In this document: in pieces, positions 10,075 to 20,903 of the stretch
How the letters are laid out: each line of letters starts with the position of its first letter
Numbering within the stretch: position 1 is the first letter of the stretch
From: Theristus sp. LFF4_11
Taxonomy: Eukaryota; Nematoda; Chromadorea; Monhysterida; Xyalidae
Length of the DNA stretch: 64,000 nt
Assembly: GCA_030248135.1 (NCBI GenBank)
Contig: JASANC010004705.1
Span: forward strand, 62,001 to 126,000
Direction: 5' to 3'
Notes under the pieces: generated by a model
What the model was told of the DNA's origin: nothing
The model's input: only the letters and a program-made list of their open reading frames with translations
The model's database searches: none
Translations under genes and position numbers: made by a program

Positions 10075-10860
10075 GTGATAACTTGACCATCTTCATTGTA
10101 ATTTCAAAGATTTTGCAGCAAAATTTAGCGTTTTTCCTTCAAAATTTAAGCGAAAAAATATCATGGGGGGTGGGGGGCAGTACCGTGGGCGAGGGGGGGG
10201 GGGGGGGGGGGGTACACCCCCAGAGCACCAGAGACCGGCGGGTGGGGGGGGGGGGGGGCCGGCGGGCGCCCGGGGCCCCCCCCCCCCCCTAAAACCGGGC
10301 ACCCCCCCCCCATCGTACCCCCCCCCTCGAAAATTTGGCCGACACCCCCCCCCCCCCCACCCCCCCCATGAAATTTTATCTGGCGGACACCCCCCCCCCC
10401 AAAATTTTCTGCCCACCCTGAAATTGTTTTCGAGATTCATGTTTTTTTGTCTATAAAGTCCATAAAATAAGCTGTATATATGATAACTTGACCATCTTCA
10501 TTGTAATTTCAACGATTTTGCAGCAAAATTTAGCGTTTTTCCTTCAAAATTTAAGCGAACAAGGCTCATGGGGGGGTGGGGGGGTGGACCCCCCCACAGA
10601 AAATTTTGAAAAAATGCACCCCCCCATGGGACCCCCCTGGGGGGGGGGGGTCCCACGTTACCATAGGTTGGACCCCCCCCTCACTTTTTGGTCGGCAGCC
10701 CCCCCACGGTACCATACCCCCCCCCTCAAAATTTTGTTTGGGCCAGCGGTACTGGTGGGGGGTGGACCCCCCCCACACAAAAATTTGAAAAAATGCACCC
10801 CCCCCCCACCCGACGGTCTCTGGTGCTCTGGGGGGGTGCACCCCCCGCCCACGGTACTGG
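10075..10860. repeat. G-run mosaic repeat, block 3 with two Q cores
   Basis: Core Q (TAACTTGACCATCTTCATTG...TTCAAAATTTAAGCGAA) at 10075-10162 and again at 10443-10565, each followed by G-run words (GCAGTACCGTGGGCGAG, CCAGAGCACCAGAGACCG, AACCGGGCACC, TCGAAAATTTGGCCGACACC). Ends at 10860, where it abuts a truncated hAT MITE. Confidence 0.85.
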
Positions 10861-11286
10861 TCCCAAAGCTTGGCTTACCATTTCCGATGCAGATAAGGTG
10901 ACGATTCGCCTCGCAGAGCGTCCGAGCTGCTCCGTTTGCAAGCGCTACGTTGTCTGGTTGCTGCTTCGTGTCGTGTCGTCGCGACATCATCAGAATAATT
11001 GATCGAATTTCAAGGCGGTATGTTTGTCTTCCTTCACTTCACTTTAGCATTAGCTGGGGACAATTGTGACGTTTTGGGGGTCAAAACACAAGAGCCATGG
11101 TAGCGGTTTGGAAAAGGGGTAATTGAGCCGAGGTCACCAAAACAAAATCTGCAAAGTTCCGCCATACGGGAGTCATTCGGAAGGCGCTTGCATATCATGT
11201 GTGGTTCTTCGGACTCCCTGATTGATTTAGCACAACTAAAATTTTAAACAAAAATGACGATTTTTGTTTTTTTTTTAACAATTCTA
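10861..11286 (+). mobile_element. hAT-type MITE, left-truncated
   Basis: Collinear with the right-hand 460 bp of the 20183-20895 element (TCCCAAAGCTT... to a decayed end TTTAACAATTCTA). The left part is missing exactly where the G-run block ends. Confidence 0.8.
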
Positions 11287-11437
11287 GGGCATACCCTGCG
11301 CGCTGCGTCCAATAGAATGGGAGCGGAGCGAATTGGTCAAGTCAAAAATGCCTTCAAACTTCAATTGTTGCTGTTCTTTCAGAAAAGAAGTCTGTTCGCT
11401 GTCGCTGATCTTTAAATAAGTCGAAAATCTGAAGAAA

Positions 11438-13283
11438 ATGTCGGACTGGAGCCGAATACGAACAGAGGAAACGACATTTCTGGACAATAAAGTTGACGAT
11501 TTTGGTTATGATTATTTGGATGAAAGCAGTTTTGATGAGTTGGGCCATACGGCGGTGCGTGTGATCCAGTCTGAGCAAGATCAAGAAGTTGATGTGGTGA
11601 ATGACGACGACGATGACAACAAAACGGTGAATGCTGACCGCAATTCAACGTTGGTCAGACAACGGAGCTTCGATGGTGAACCGTCTGTGATGTCACCGAT
11701 GTCGCGCCTGACTCCTCATGCGTCTCTGTTTTCACCGACGAGACAAAACGATCGAAAGCCGGACCCAAAAAACGTCTGCATAAACGTGAGACATGGGCCA
11801 AGATTACTGTACCCGAGAACTTCAACATCGACTAACGGTGGGTGGTGGAATGTAATGTGCGGTTTTTCTTTGTTCGCGATCGCGACATGATAGCTGCATA
11901 GCATTCAGTTTTAGGTTTTTGGTGAATGATCAGCGGTGTTCACGTGTGTAAAATCAGCATCGGGTGTTGTTGATTGTTTGTCACAAAATCCGTTTTTTCA
12001 ACAGATATAATTCTCATCATTTTAGCCAGTTTTAAAAGCAGCTTCCCTGATTTCAGTGCGCACGCAAGAAACGAAGCGGCCGTTTGGTTATGTTGTGAGC
12101 CCGATGCAGGACTCGGAAACAAGTTCATCCGATGAGGCAACGTCGTCAGAGACGTCCGGTGACTCGGATGAAGGCGACGACGATCAACATGATGACGAAG
12201 ATCATGAGCAGCAAGCAACAACGAGCGTCACCAGTGGCGCGGATCGCTCGTTCGGTTGCACGCGATGCACGTCCACGTTCACAACGCCGCACGCACTCAC
12301 TCGACACAGCCGCACGGTGCACTCGGCGGAGCGGCCGTTCGCCTGCGACCACTGTGCTCAGACGTTCAAGGAGAACCACAAACTGCGACGCCACTGTCGA
12401 GTCGTGCACGCGTCGGCCGCGCAACCGCCGATCACGCACGTCAACGCCATTCGCAAGGTGTGCTCTTGTGTTTTGTTGGATGGTCGAATGGTCGAAATTG
12501 TTGTACGTCGTGTCAGAGTAAAATCGTTCAAGTTAAACATTGGAACTTCAAGTACTTCTGTTTTGGTTTTATTTTGAAATTTCAGCAGAGGTAGTAAATC
12601 TGGACAACAAAAAATCGCCTTCACAAGAAAAAGTTCAAAAACTCCACGGTTTAGTTGATACGATCAAATCACAACAACCCGGCCCTGCGCTGAAACCGAT
12701 TCAATTTTGTATCGGTACTTTTTTTCAGGTGGTAAAACCGAAGCCCGTGAAAAGGGTTAAAATCCCAATTCGATCAGGTCAGCGTGGCAAATTCACATGC
12801 AGTAGGTGCAAATACGCATTCCGCGACTCATACCACCTGAATCGCCATTTGAACCGGGTATCTCGCTGCACCGAGTACGACGGCGAGCATGATGATGATG
12901 ATGATGATGATGATGATGTCATTCAGTCGCAGCAACCTGCACATCAAGATACAACCGAGCTGCTATTTCCGTTGATCGACACCGGACGCCTGAAAGTGCA
13001 GAACCCGAAAAAAGCGAAAGTTTGTGCGAGATGCAAACGACGCTTCCAAGACGCACGATCGTTGAAGCGCCATTTGCATAACACGCTTGGTGATTGCAGT
13101 GGCGACGCAAATGGTGACTTGAAGAGACAACAAAACGATAGCCAACAAAAACCACCAACGCAGAATGGCAAGAACACGAAAAAGAAACGTAATAACTCAT
13201 TGAACGCTGAAAGTGATCTCGACGTTTGTTCAAACAGTTTTGTGTTGATTGAACCGTTGGACAGTGTTGGTGTGCTTGGTTGA
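11438..13283 (+). CDS. C2H2/C2HC zinc-finger protein, 3 exons, ~451 aa
   Basis: Exons 11438-11837, 12057-12457 and 12729-13283; phases 1 and 0 close exactly. The ATG in GAAAATGTCGG is the first in frame. Residues 1-133 are acidic and Ser/Asp-rich with no fold I recognise. A second acidic stretch precedes two adjacent classical fingers (CTRC...H...H and CDHC...H...H, from about residue 201), both C-x2-C-x12-H-x4-H. Exon 3 adds two separated fingers, CSRC...H and CARC...H, whose last ligand is probably Cys (H-x6-C and H-x7-C), split by an Asp run coded by about ten GAT repeats. The tail is Lys/Asn-rich. It is likely a nuclear DNA- or RNA-binding protein; no specific orthologue is recognised. 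A possible poly(A) signal follows at 13485. Confidence 0.85.
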
Positions 13284-13484
13284 TGCCTGTGAAAAAGGCA
13301 CGTTGTTGATAATTTGGGTGAAATCGTTGTCCGTTGTTGTTGCTGTGTTACATGTATTTTATGTTGCTAAATGCTTACGTATTGTTCGGATTTAGTTCTG
13401 TTTTTTTTTCTTTGCTTAACGAACGGTTTTGCTTTGTTGGGTTTCAAAAAATATCAGTTTGGTAAATTTAGCAAAATCAGCGGA

Positions 13485-13490
13485 AATAAA
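13485..13490 (+). promoter_or_regulatory. Candidate poly(A) signal AATAAA of the zinc-finger gene
   Basis: AATAAA about 200 bp downstream of the stop codon at 13283 on the same strand. Confidence 0.4.
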
Positions 13491-13609
13491 AAAGCGAAAT
13501 ACAGCAATTGAGTGGCGTTAGTATTGCAATGCAATGTGCTATTATCTTTTTAATTCTGTAACTCAGTGTGTTCACACTTCATAGACACAGAAAGGAATTT
13601 GCTTACAGT

Positions 13610-13753
13610 CTGACTCTATAACATATGCAATTAGCTGATTGGCTGGTGATCGCGTGATGAATGGATTGCTGTGGAGGCGCAGTTTGGTTTGCACAGAATG
13701 CATGCATAACGTGTAACCAACTAATCAGCTAGATCGATGTGTTATAGAATTAG
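13610..13753. mobile_element. Short MITE (AGCTGATTGG family), copy 1
   Basis: A 144-bp element with ~39-bp imperfect terminal inverted repeats: CTGACTCTATAACATATG...TTAGCTGATTGGCTGGT at the left, and the reverse complement of CTAATTCTATAACACATCG...CTAGCTGATTAGTTGGT at the right. Related copies lie at about 19531-19676, 23430-23572 and (half) 40257-40310. No coding capacity. Flanking 13291-14260 otherwise shows nothing recognisable. Confidence 0.7.
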
Positions 13754-14265
13754 AAAATGATTGAAAATTAAAATTTTCAATCAACAAAGCATTCAACAAA
13801 ATCAACACAGGCGGGGCAGACACGAGCATCAGTGACACAGTGTCTGCGTTGTAAAGCAACAACCTGCGGGGAAGTGAAAGTGGAATAAAACCTGACCCCC
13901 GTAAAAATAGACAATGAAAGAGTAAATTCTCGATAAATATTCAAAAGCAACCCATGGAAATGGACAGAGATCGCGAATGAAAACTTGAAAGCGCATGTTT
14001 AATTTGATCACTGGTGCTTGTTGTGGAAGACCTGAATCAAGTTAACCGGTAAATCAGGTAATTTTTATCAATATAATAAATTCTGGTCTGAAGACACTGC
14101 ACTTGGTTATAACGGTAATATTGCAGTGTAAATAGCTATTAGGTAATAATGTTCGGCAGTGCCTGTGTATTTGTTCATGACTGCAAGTACTGTGTTATAA
14201 TCAGAGCAGCACGGTTTTCAGACAAAAACATGCTTGGACGATGTAATAAGCTGCCGCCATTCGAT

Positions 14266-14993
14266 TCAGCCAAAGCCATTCAAGACACTGCTGAGCCCGC
14301 CGAGTCCGCCGCCGCCGTCGAACGCGCCGAACGAGCCGAGGCCGGGCCGGTTCAGCGCGTTACGCAGCGTTTGTCCGTTGAGCGCGTTGTCGAGTCCTCT
14401 GCCGAGCAGTCCATTCACCAAGCCCTGCTGTCCAAACAGCATGCTCATTAGTTGTTCGTGACCGCCGGTTGGCGCCCGTGGCAGCGCGACCCTGCCGACG
14501 TCAAGCGCAGACGGCGCTTCTCGTCGCGCGGTGCCCGGAGCGCTGAGCAGCGGCAGGAACGTCTGCATCAGGCTCAGCGGCAAACCACCGCTGCCGCCGG
14601 CCAGTGCACCCGTGCCGGCCGTTGGACGCCCTGCGAGGCCGTGCAGCACCGGCGTCTGACCGGGCAGCGGCTTCGGCGGCCAATGCGGCTCATCTGGCTT
14701 CTCGAAACGCTGTGCTGCAAAATAGTGCGCCATTCTTGAATCGAACCGATCCAAATGCCGTTGGGGTGAGGAACACTTTTATCGTCTGATGAAACTAAAA
14801 ACAGACCCGAGTTGGAATAGATTCAAACTGAACGAGTCGGCTTGTAAAATAAAGACAGACCAATAATATCCTCCGGTATGATCGGTGCGCCATAAACAGT
14901 GTTGACTGAAATGAATAGGGTGCCAATGACAGCGAGCCAATTTGAACAGTGGACCTCTCTCCATCGGCTTATAATGGGTGCTTCACATGACAT
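14266..14993 (-). CDS. Putative small secreted or signal-anchored protein, Gly/Leu/Pro-rich, 2 exons, ~193 aa
   Basis: Exon 1 14993-14861 (44 codons + 1 nt), exon 2 14714-14266; donor ATTG|GTCTGT and acceptor TTTTGCAG, phases agree (1/2). Exon 1 encodes a hydrophobic stretch WLAVIGTLFISVNTVYG followed by APIIPEDII, like a signal sequence cleaved after VYG, though 18 residues precede the core. Exon 2 is GC-rich against AT-rich flanks and encodes AQRFEKPDEPHWPPKPLPG, then Gly/Ala/Leu-rich sequence ending in short Gly-Leu repeats (GLGGLSSVLNGFG). No known domain. Base composition and phase agreement support coding. Function is unknown; a secreted structural or neuropeptide-like precursor is possible, but no clear dibasic-spaced peptides are seen. 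Confidence 0.55.
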
Positions 14994-14999
14994 CTTGTC

Positions 15000-16290
15000 A
15001 AATGCAATCTGATGAATGCAAAAAAACAGATTTGCAACATTTTAAAAAAGCGTTGAAATTGAAAGCAAAAGTCGAACTGCAATTTTTACTGAAGTTGGCC
15101 GCATGCAGCGTCTGACGATCGAGCGATGTGCAGTTTGCAGTTATAGAAACATAAACAACATGCTGTTCGTTGTTTTAATCGATCAAAGGCACATCCGTTT
15201 TCTGAATCACAATCAACATATCGAATGATGAAGTTTTCTTGCACCAGTGTGGATTCAAACGCGAATGCGTAAATGCTGTTTGTGCACGCAACACATTGTC
15301 TGATATTTTGAACAACTGAAAAAATGCATCAAAAATCAACAACGCAAAACAATAAACTGTGGTAGAATGAACGTCGAAAAAAGGCGGAGTGTGGAATATG
15401 AAAATTTGTTGACAATGTTAACGTTAAACGGTGCGTGATTGAAAAGAATACTTATGTACATCGAGTTTGACGCAAGAATGCTCGCGTTTCGATCGTCGTG
15501 ATGAAAACTTGAATGTTCTTGACTGAAAAAACTCTGGAAATCAGTTTTAATTGCAGACATTGCAAATACTGTTGCAATAAACGAACTTACATGGGAGGGG
15601 GCGAAACATACAATGTAGATTGATGTAGACGCGCTGATTTGTTAAGACTTGTCAATTAATTGATTTTAGTAGTAATAAATAATTTGATTTTTTGTTCATA
15701 TTTTTCAAAAAGTATGTGTTCTTAGTTGAAATAAAATAATGTCTATTCCACTTCAAACGACAAACAAAATAATACAAGACACCAAAAAATACGAGGACAA
15801 AAAATGTAGAACCATAAAATAAATAAAGTGTATCGATAAATTCGTCTCTGTTCCGGTTCCAAACCTTTTAACAATTTCAAAAATTAAAAAGACTTAATTT
15901 GGCTTTAAAAATGCAAAATTAGAACACAGCGCGTCAGCGCGGTTCGAATACACCTGATCTATGGATATTCCTCCGGCATTTTTGTTTTCTTTTATCAATT
16001 AAATAAAAAGTGTTTTTAAATTTTTTGATTTTTGTTTTTAAAAAATCTGGATTTTCACTTTTTGTGTGTCTGCGTGTCTGCGTCTCTGTGTCTCTGTGGG
16101 TCCAAAAGAAAACCTGATTGCTTCCAATCAACTGTCCCCCAACGTAGCATTCTTTAGCTGGTGGCGGTGACTGCTGCCTCTTAATGGTTCTTCGGCCGAC
16201 GATTTTCTGTTCCCCTATTTTTTATTCACCACACAACACAACAATTTTCTGTAAAGGTCAATAATCCATCATTGTACTATCGGCCACCGT
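15000..16290. other. No gene seen; AT-rich, one dispersed repeat
   Basis: AT-rich sequence between the small secreted-protein gene and the membrane-protein gene. Positions 15918-15985 repeat the 4498-4580 element (GCGCGGTTCGA...TTCCTCCGGCATT). GTGTCTGCGTGTCTGCGTCT simple sequence lies at about 16065-16095. Confidence 0.4.
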
Positions 16291-16299
16291 AAAATCATC

Positions 16300-17930
16300 A
16301 TGTACACACCATCACAGTGTTCCATCGCTTTCGTGCCTGCTGCTGCAATGCCACCCATGGTGACAACGATTATGTTTGCAGAAAGGACTTTAGCCGCAAA
16401 TTCATCCAGTAAGCTTGATGCGTCCAAAACTTCAGAAAGATTTTAGCGTGGTGTATGTGCTGTTGCGTATTTCGAGTGAGCGGTTTTTTTGTTTGCAACT
16501 GATCTGTCACTTTTTTTCGCAGATTACAAAGCATACGAAACTTTTAACTACATTGTATACCAAGAAGACCGAATGTTCGGCTGTTATCAATTTTTAGGTT
16601 CTGCGGCTCAGTGCGTGTGCAGACGTAGAAAGGAAATTAGTTTCAATCTTTATGTGGCAATTCAAAATCGTCCAAGTGACTCGGCCGTATTTGGGGGATT
16701 CGAATCAACTTGCCAATTTTGAATTCCCGCGTCCTGTATGAAACTGTTTACCTATCTATGGGCGCATTGAGTCTCGTTACCAAAATAAAAATAAATTATG
16801 TTTTCTTTCAACTCCGATCCCATTTATTTCTTTTTTCGCAAGCTTAGTGTGTCAGTGTATTCTGCAAAAAAGTGACAGGTTCAAAGAAACTGTGCGATAC
16901 GTTTGGTTAAGACAGTCACTTTTTTCGCACAATACTGAGCTGGCCAAAGAAGAAAGAACGGAATCGGAGTTGCAAAAAAACATACTTATCCACAAATCTA
17001 AAGTTTGATTTCAACCAAACCCCGACACTTTCGTTCTCTTTGCTGTGATTAAAAGTTTTGCATGCGCTCTGTATTCAGCGAAAACAGGCGGTAGGTTTAT
17101 ACAAACATAATGCAGATGTACCGTAGTTTGTGTTTCAGATCAAACTTATCCGAAAGCGGAAACCACGGCAAAAGAAATGAAACGAATCAACTTCTCTTGG
17201 ATTGTGTTAGCAGTGAGCAGTGGAATTGTATTAGTTGTATTCGCGGTTTGCGTCAGTTGGTTCTGCTGGCGAAGACAGAAAAAAACAAACAAGAAACACG
17301 ATTCGAGCCCCAGCCCTGTTCAAGATCAAAACACAAAAACTGCAACCATCAATCAAGACACAACAAGGCCAACGACAGCAAGCGCACCATCGGTCACTAC
17401 GACTAAATCCGTTCAAAGAGGTGATTGCGTATGCGTTTGTTTGCCTTTGTTAAATCACAAAAAATAATGCGACCATAATCATGCTATAATTAATTCACTA
17501 TCTGAGTATTGTGGATTTATTCAAACGTGTCCGGACTAACGTGACGTCATTTTAATTAAAAACGTCCGTTTGTCAAAGTACAGGCACTAAAACTTCAGTT
17601 TGGTGTGACTGATTCGACATTCACCATTTGTTTACGGGAAGAAATCGGCTAAACGGATAGTCTGGTTTGCTGTGAACGACAAGCGCATGTTTTGTGGCAC
17701 ATGACGTCATTTCAGTGGGACACGTTTAAAAAAATAGGCCATACTAAAGTTTGAATTAGTTTTCAGCAAAGAACACAAATGAAAACAGTGATAAGAAGAA
17801 ACCCTCAAGACTGTCAACAGAGTCGTACACTAGGAAATCTCGAGAAGCACAAATCATGCGAAGCGTGGAGTCCCTGAAGTCAGACCCAAGCAGCACGCAC
17901 ACAATTGAAGCCGTTAGTCATTTGGTTTAA
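16300..17930 (+). CDS. Tentative single-pass membrane protein, 4 exons, ~209 aa
   Basis: Exons 16300-16408, 16523-16597, 17139-17420 and 17767-17930; all phases agree (1, 1, 1). A strongly hydrophobic helix (SWIVLAVSSGIVLVVFAVCV, about residues 81-100) is followed at once by WRRQKK, so the Lys/Ser/Thr-rich C-terminal half is probably cytosolic (positive-inside rule). The last exon encodes KNTNENSDKKKPSRLSTESY and ends SHLV. The N-terminal part is weak: exon 2 could be skipped without changing frame, and translation could start at the Met just before the helix. The 3' end and donor of exon 2 fall inside a MITE terminus (see 16590). No family is recognised. The TM-plus-tail exons are more convincing than the start. 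Confidence 0.5.
16590..16790 (+). mobile_element. ~200-bp MITE (GACTCAATGCG family), copy 1
   Basis: Shares TTTTT(A/G)GGTTCTG...CTCA(G/A)TGCG...GAATTC...GGCGCATTGAGTCTC...ACCAAAATAA with copies at 18090-18290 (reverse) and 18903-19110, plus a fragment at 19236-19275. Ends are imperfect inverted repeats, and an internal GAATTC-centred inverted pair (AATTGGC/GCCAATT) is present. Non-coding. Confidence 0.7.
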
Positions 17931-18089
17931 TAGCTAAAAGCAGTTGATTGTTGTTATTAATCGATATTGAAATGTTACACCAGTTTTTGCTTTTTGAATT
18001 GCTGACTGATACCGCGAGTGTTGGACACTGTTACAAGGTTGTCTCAAAGAGTACTTAGCGCAAGACGCATACGTAATATCTTTTTTATT
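17931..18089. other. Non-coding spacer
   Basis: Nothing recognisable between the stop codon at 17930 and the next MITE. Confidence 0.4.
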
Positions 18090-18290
18090 TTAGTCCTGAG
18101 ACTCAATGCGCCCATAGATACAATGTGTAGGTAAATAGTTTTGTGCGTGACGCGGGAATTCAAATTGGCAAAGTGATCCGAGTCCCCTAATTAGGACCGA
18201 ATCGCTATTTGAATTGCCACATAAAGACTGAAACGAGTTTCCTTTCTACGTCTGCACATGGCACACGCATTGAGTCACAGAACCCAAAAA
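18090..18290 (-). mobile_element. MITE (GACTCAATGCG family), copy 2, reverse
   Basis: Reverse complement of the 16590 element, with GAGACTCAATGCGCCCATAG at the left and TTGAGTCACAGAACCC at the right. Confidence 0.7.
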
Positions 18291-18902
18291 AATGCATTGA
18301 TAATAAGCAACTGTTCCAATATTACAGGAGTCCTCATCATTGAGCTTTGACAAGTCGGTAACTAACAACGGATCGAAAACCAGTAGTCGTTAGTCAGACC
18401 AACTGCAATACGTGGCACCGTAACGAAATCATCAGAAATTGATAGAAACAATTTACATTTTGACTGAATGTAATATTACACCGGGTGTGGTGTGGGCCAG
18501 GCTGGGTTTTCACTGAGCACTAACTGCAAAAACGTGTGGTTTTTAATTTGTTCTGATAAAGACGGGTAAACTAGGTTTGACAATATAAGCTGATGAATTT
18601 TTACGCAGCTAACTCAGGTCCTTGGGTAAAGGTACGTAATTTTCAAATTTCGACAAAAATGGTAAAGCTGTTGAATAAGCAATGAAAAGATAACCCATTA
18701 CGTCTGGCACACCCTGAATGACAATAAACCACTGATATCCGGCATGGCAGTTCGTTTTCATGTCTATTTTCATACTTGTCCCAAGTTGTTTATCTCGACC
18801 ACACATGTTGTTTACACTGCTCAAAAATTCCTCTTTTCTGAAAATATTTATCTGCGGTATTTCATCTGAACTACATAAAATATCACGCTCGAGTATTGTC
18901 CA
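18291..18902. other. Non-coding or unresolved; one doubtful exon-like frame
   Basis: A minus frame of about 77 codons (from an acceptor near 18836 to a stop at 18609; contains MCGRDKQLGTSMKIDM and HAGYQWFIVIQGVPDVMGYL) has an acceptor-like TTTTCAG upstream, but I found no partner exon, start or known domain. I do not call it a gene. Confidence 0.3.
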
Positions 18903-19110
18903 TTTTTAGGATTTTTACGACTCAGTGCGTTTGGAGAAGTTGAAAAGAAACTAGTTTCAATTTCAACCGTTATGTGGGAATTCAAATTGGCCAAAGTGAG
19001 CGGGCCCTGTTTAGGGTACTCGGATCACTTTGCGAATTGTGAATTCCCGCTTCATGCATGAAACTGTTCAGTGTCCTGTCTATGTGCACATGGAATCTCG
19101 AGACCAAAAT
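18903..19110 (+). mobile_element. MITE (GACTCAATGCG family), copy 3
   Basis: Collinear with 16590-16790: TTTTTAGGATTTTTACGACTC at the left, GAATTCAAATTGGCC and GCGAATTGTGAATTC inside, and GGAATCTCGAGACCAAAATAA at the right. A further ~40-bp terminal fragment lies at 19236-19275. Confidence 0.7.
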
Positions 19111-19530
19111 AAGAGAGCAAATTATCAGAGTGGTTGAACAGAAAGATTGGAGTTCATGTATCGATTGTTGATGTTGATGTTTTTTTCGGAATCATGCATG
19201 AGCAAAACATGTGCAAGTAACGTATGACCTCTTTTTGGTTTCGAGACTCAATGCGCGCATAGATAGGTACAGGATATTTTGAAACAGGTCCCTTTTATCA
19301 AAATACAGTACAGAGGCCGCGAAACTCTGAATTAAAATAGAATAAACCAGAATTTCCCCATTTGAGGCGAAATATGTCCCTTTTCTAGTCTGGTACCGTT
19401 GTTTCTGTTTTCGGGGGCTTTGTATTTTTCTTGAAAAATGACAGGTTAAATAAAAAAAAACACACTGTGTCTGATTTCAAAATATTGACCCCCCCTCAAA
19501 TCACATGCCCCTACATGCCAAGATTTTGCA

Positions 19531-19676
19531 GCTACACACAGTCCAACAAGCTGATTGGTTGATAGTCACGTGATGCGCATTCTGTGCAAGCCGAACTCTG
19601 CAATTCTCAGCAATTCGTGCACAGAATGCATGCATCAACCAATCAGCTAGTTGGATATGTTATTGAGTTAGACTGT
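19531..19676. mobile_element. MITE (AGCTGATTGG family), copy 2
   Basis: Right arm TCAACCAATCAGCTAGTTGG...ATGTTATTGAGTTAGACTG matches the 13610 element. The left arm carries AAGCTGATTGGTTGATAGTC. The middle has a repeated GTGCACAGAATGCATGCAT segment shared with copy 1. Confidence 0.65.
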
Positions 19677-20182
19677 ATCTATCTCTATCTGGAAAATTTG
19701 CTCCATCTGGAAAATCCAATCCAAATCCAAGCTGAATACAATATCGCCCCTCCCCCCCCAACCCCCAGCTCTGGCGCAATATGATGCAGAATCAACAAAA
19801 CTGAATAATCAGTTCAGTTCAGTTAATAATATCTGTATTGACAAACTGTATCTGTAACACAGATACTAATACCTTTATACAAAATATACAAAATATCTTT
19901 ATTATCCAAATGAAGAGCGGAGGATGGTTATGCTGTCAGGCTGTCAATGAAGAACAAAGGCTCGTCAGGAAGAGGGAACATACGACTTTTCATTTTTACT
20001 TTCATAAACATAATCCTGGGGTTTTCATTTCTGCGGTGAATTTTGTTTGCATTTGTGTTTTTTTTTGTGGGGGGCGCAAGGCAAGGTAGCCCTAGCCCTA
20101 GTCTGCAACGCGCGTCGTTTGAATTTTATTGTTTTGTTCGTTCGTGAATCGTGTGTTGGATCGGACGGAAGGAAGTCGCAAC

Positions 20183-20895
20183 TAGGGTTGTTAAACAAAA
20201 ATGAAAATTTAAAAAAAAAGTGATTAAAAAAAAACAAAAATGCCGATTTTTTTTTTGAAAAATTCGAAAAATTTTCCTCTAATATGCTCTGAAAACCTCA
20301 ATTTTGGCACAATTTTTCGAAAGTTCAACAAAAATTTTCCTTGATTATACCTCGTAAAACCTTTAGCAGTCGATTTTGGGCCGTTTTACCGACTGATTTT
20401 AGGCTTCGACAACATCTGCGATGAAGTTTTTGAGCGTCCCAAAGCTTAGCCTACCATTTCCGATGCAGATAAGGTGACGATTAGCCTCGCAGAGCGTCCG
20501 ATTGTGCTCGCTGCACCGTTTGCAAGCGCTACGTTGTCTGGTTGCTGCTTCGTGTCGTGTCGTCGCGACACCATCAGAAGAATTGATCGAATTTCAAGGC
20601 GGTATGTTTGTCTTCACTTTAGCATTTGGTTGGGTGGGGACAATTAGGGGCGTTTGGGGGGTCAAAACACAAGAAGAGGCATGGTGACGGTTTGGAAAAG
20701 GGGTAATTGAGGTCACCAAAACAAAATCTGCAAAGTTCCGCCATACGGGTGTCATTCGGGAGGCGCTTGCATATCATATGTGGTTCTTCGGACTCCCTGA
20801 TTGATTTAGCACAACTTTAATTTTTGAAATTTTTTTTGAAAAAAAAATTAAAAAAAAAACAAAAATGACGATTTTTGTTTTTTTTAACAACCCTA
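20183..20895 (+). mobile_element. Complete hAT-type MITE (713 bp) with perfect 8-bp target duplication
   Basis: Ends TAGGGTTGTTAAA and TTTAACAACCCTA are perfect inverted repeats. The flanks GTCGCAAC (20175-20182) and GTCGCAAC (20896-20903) are an exact 8-bp target-site duplication. Subterminal regions are A/T-homopolymer rich. The interior has no open frame that looks like a transposase, so the element is non-autonomous. Four other full or partial copies lie in the window (6917, 7733, 8332, 10861). Target duplication and terminal repeats are still exact. Confidence 0.93.
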
Positions 20896-20903
20896 GTCGC
20901 AAC

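Noticed and set aside
18609..18836. Possible exon on the minus strand
   Set aside because: An acceptor-like site and open frame exist, but no partner exon, start or family was found.
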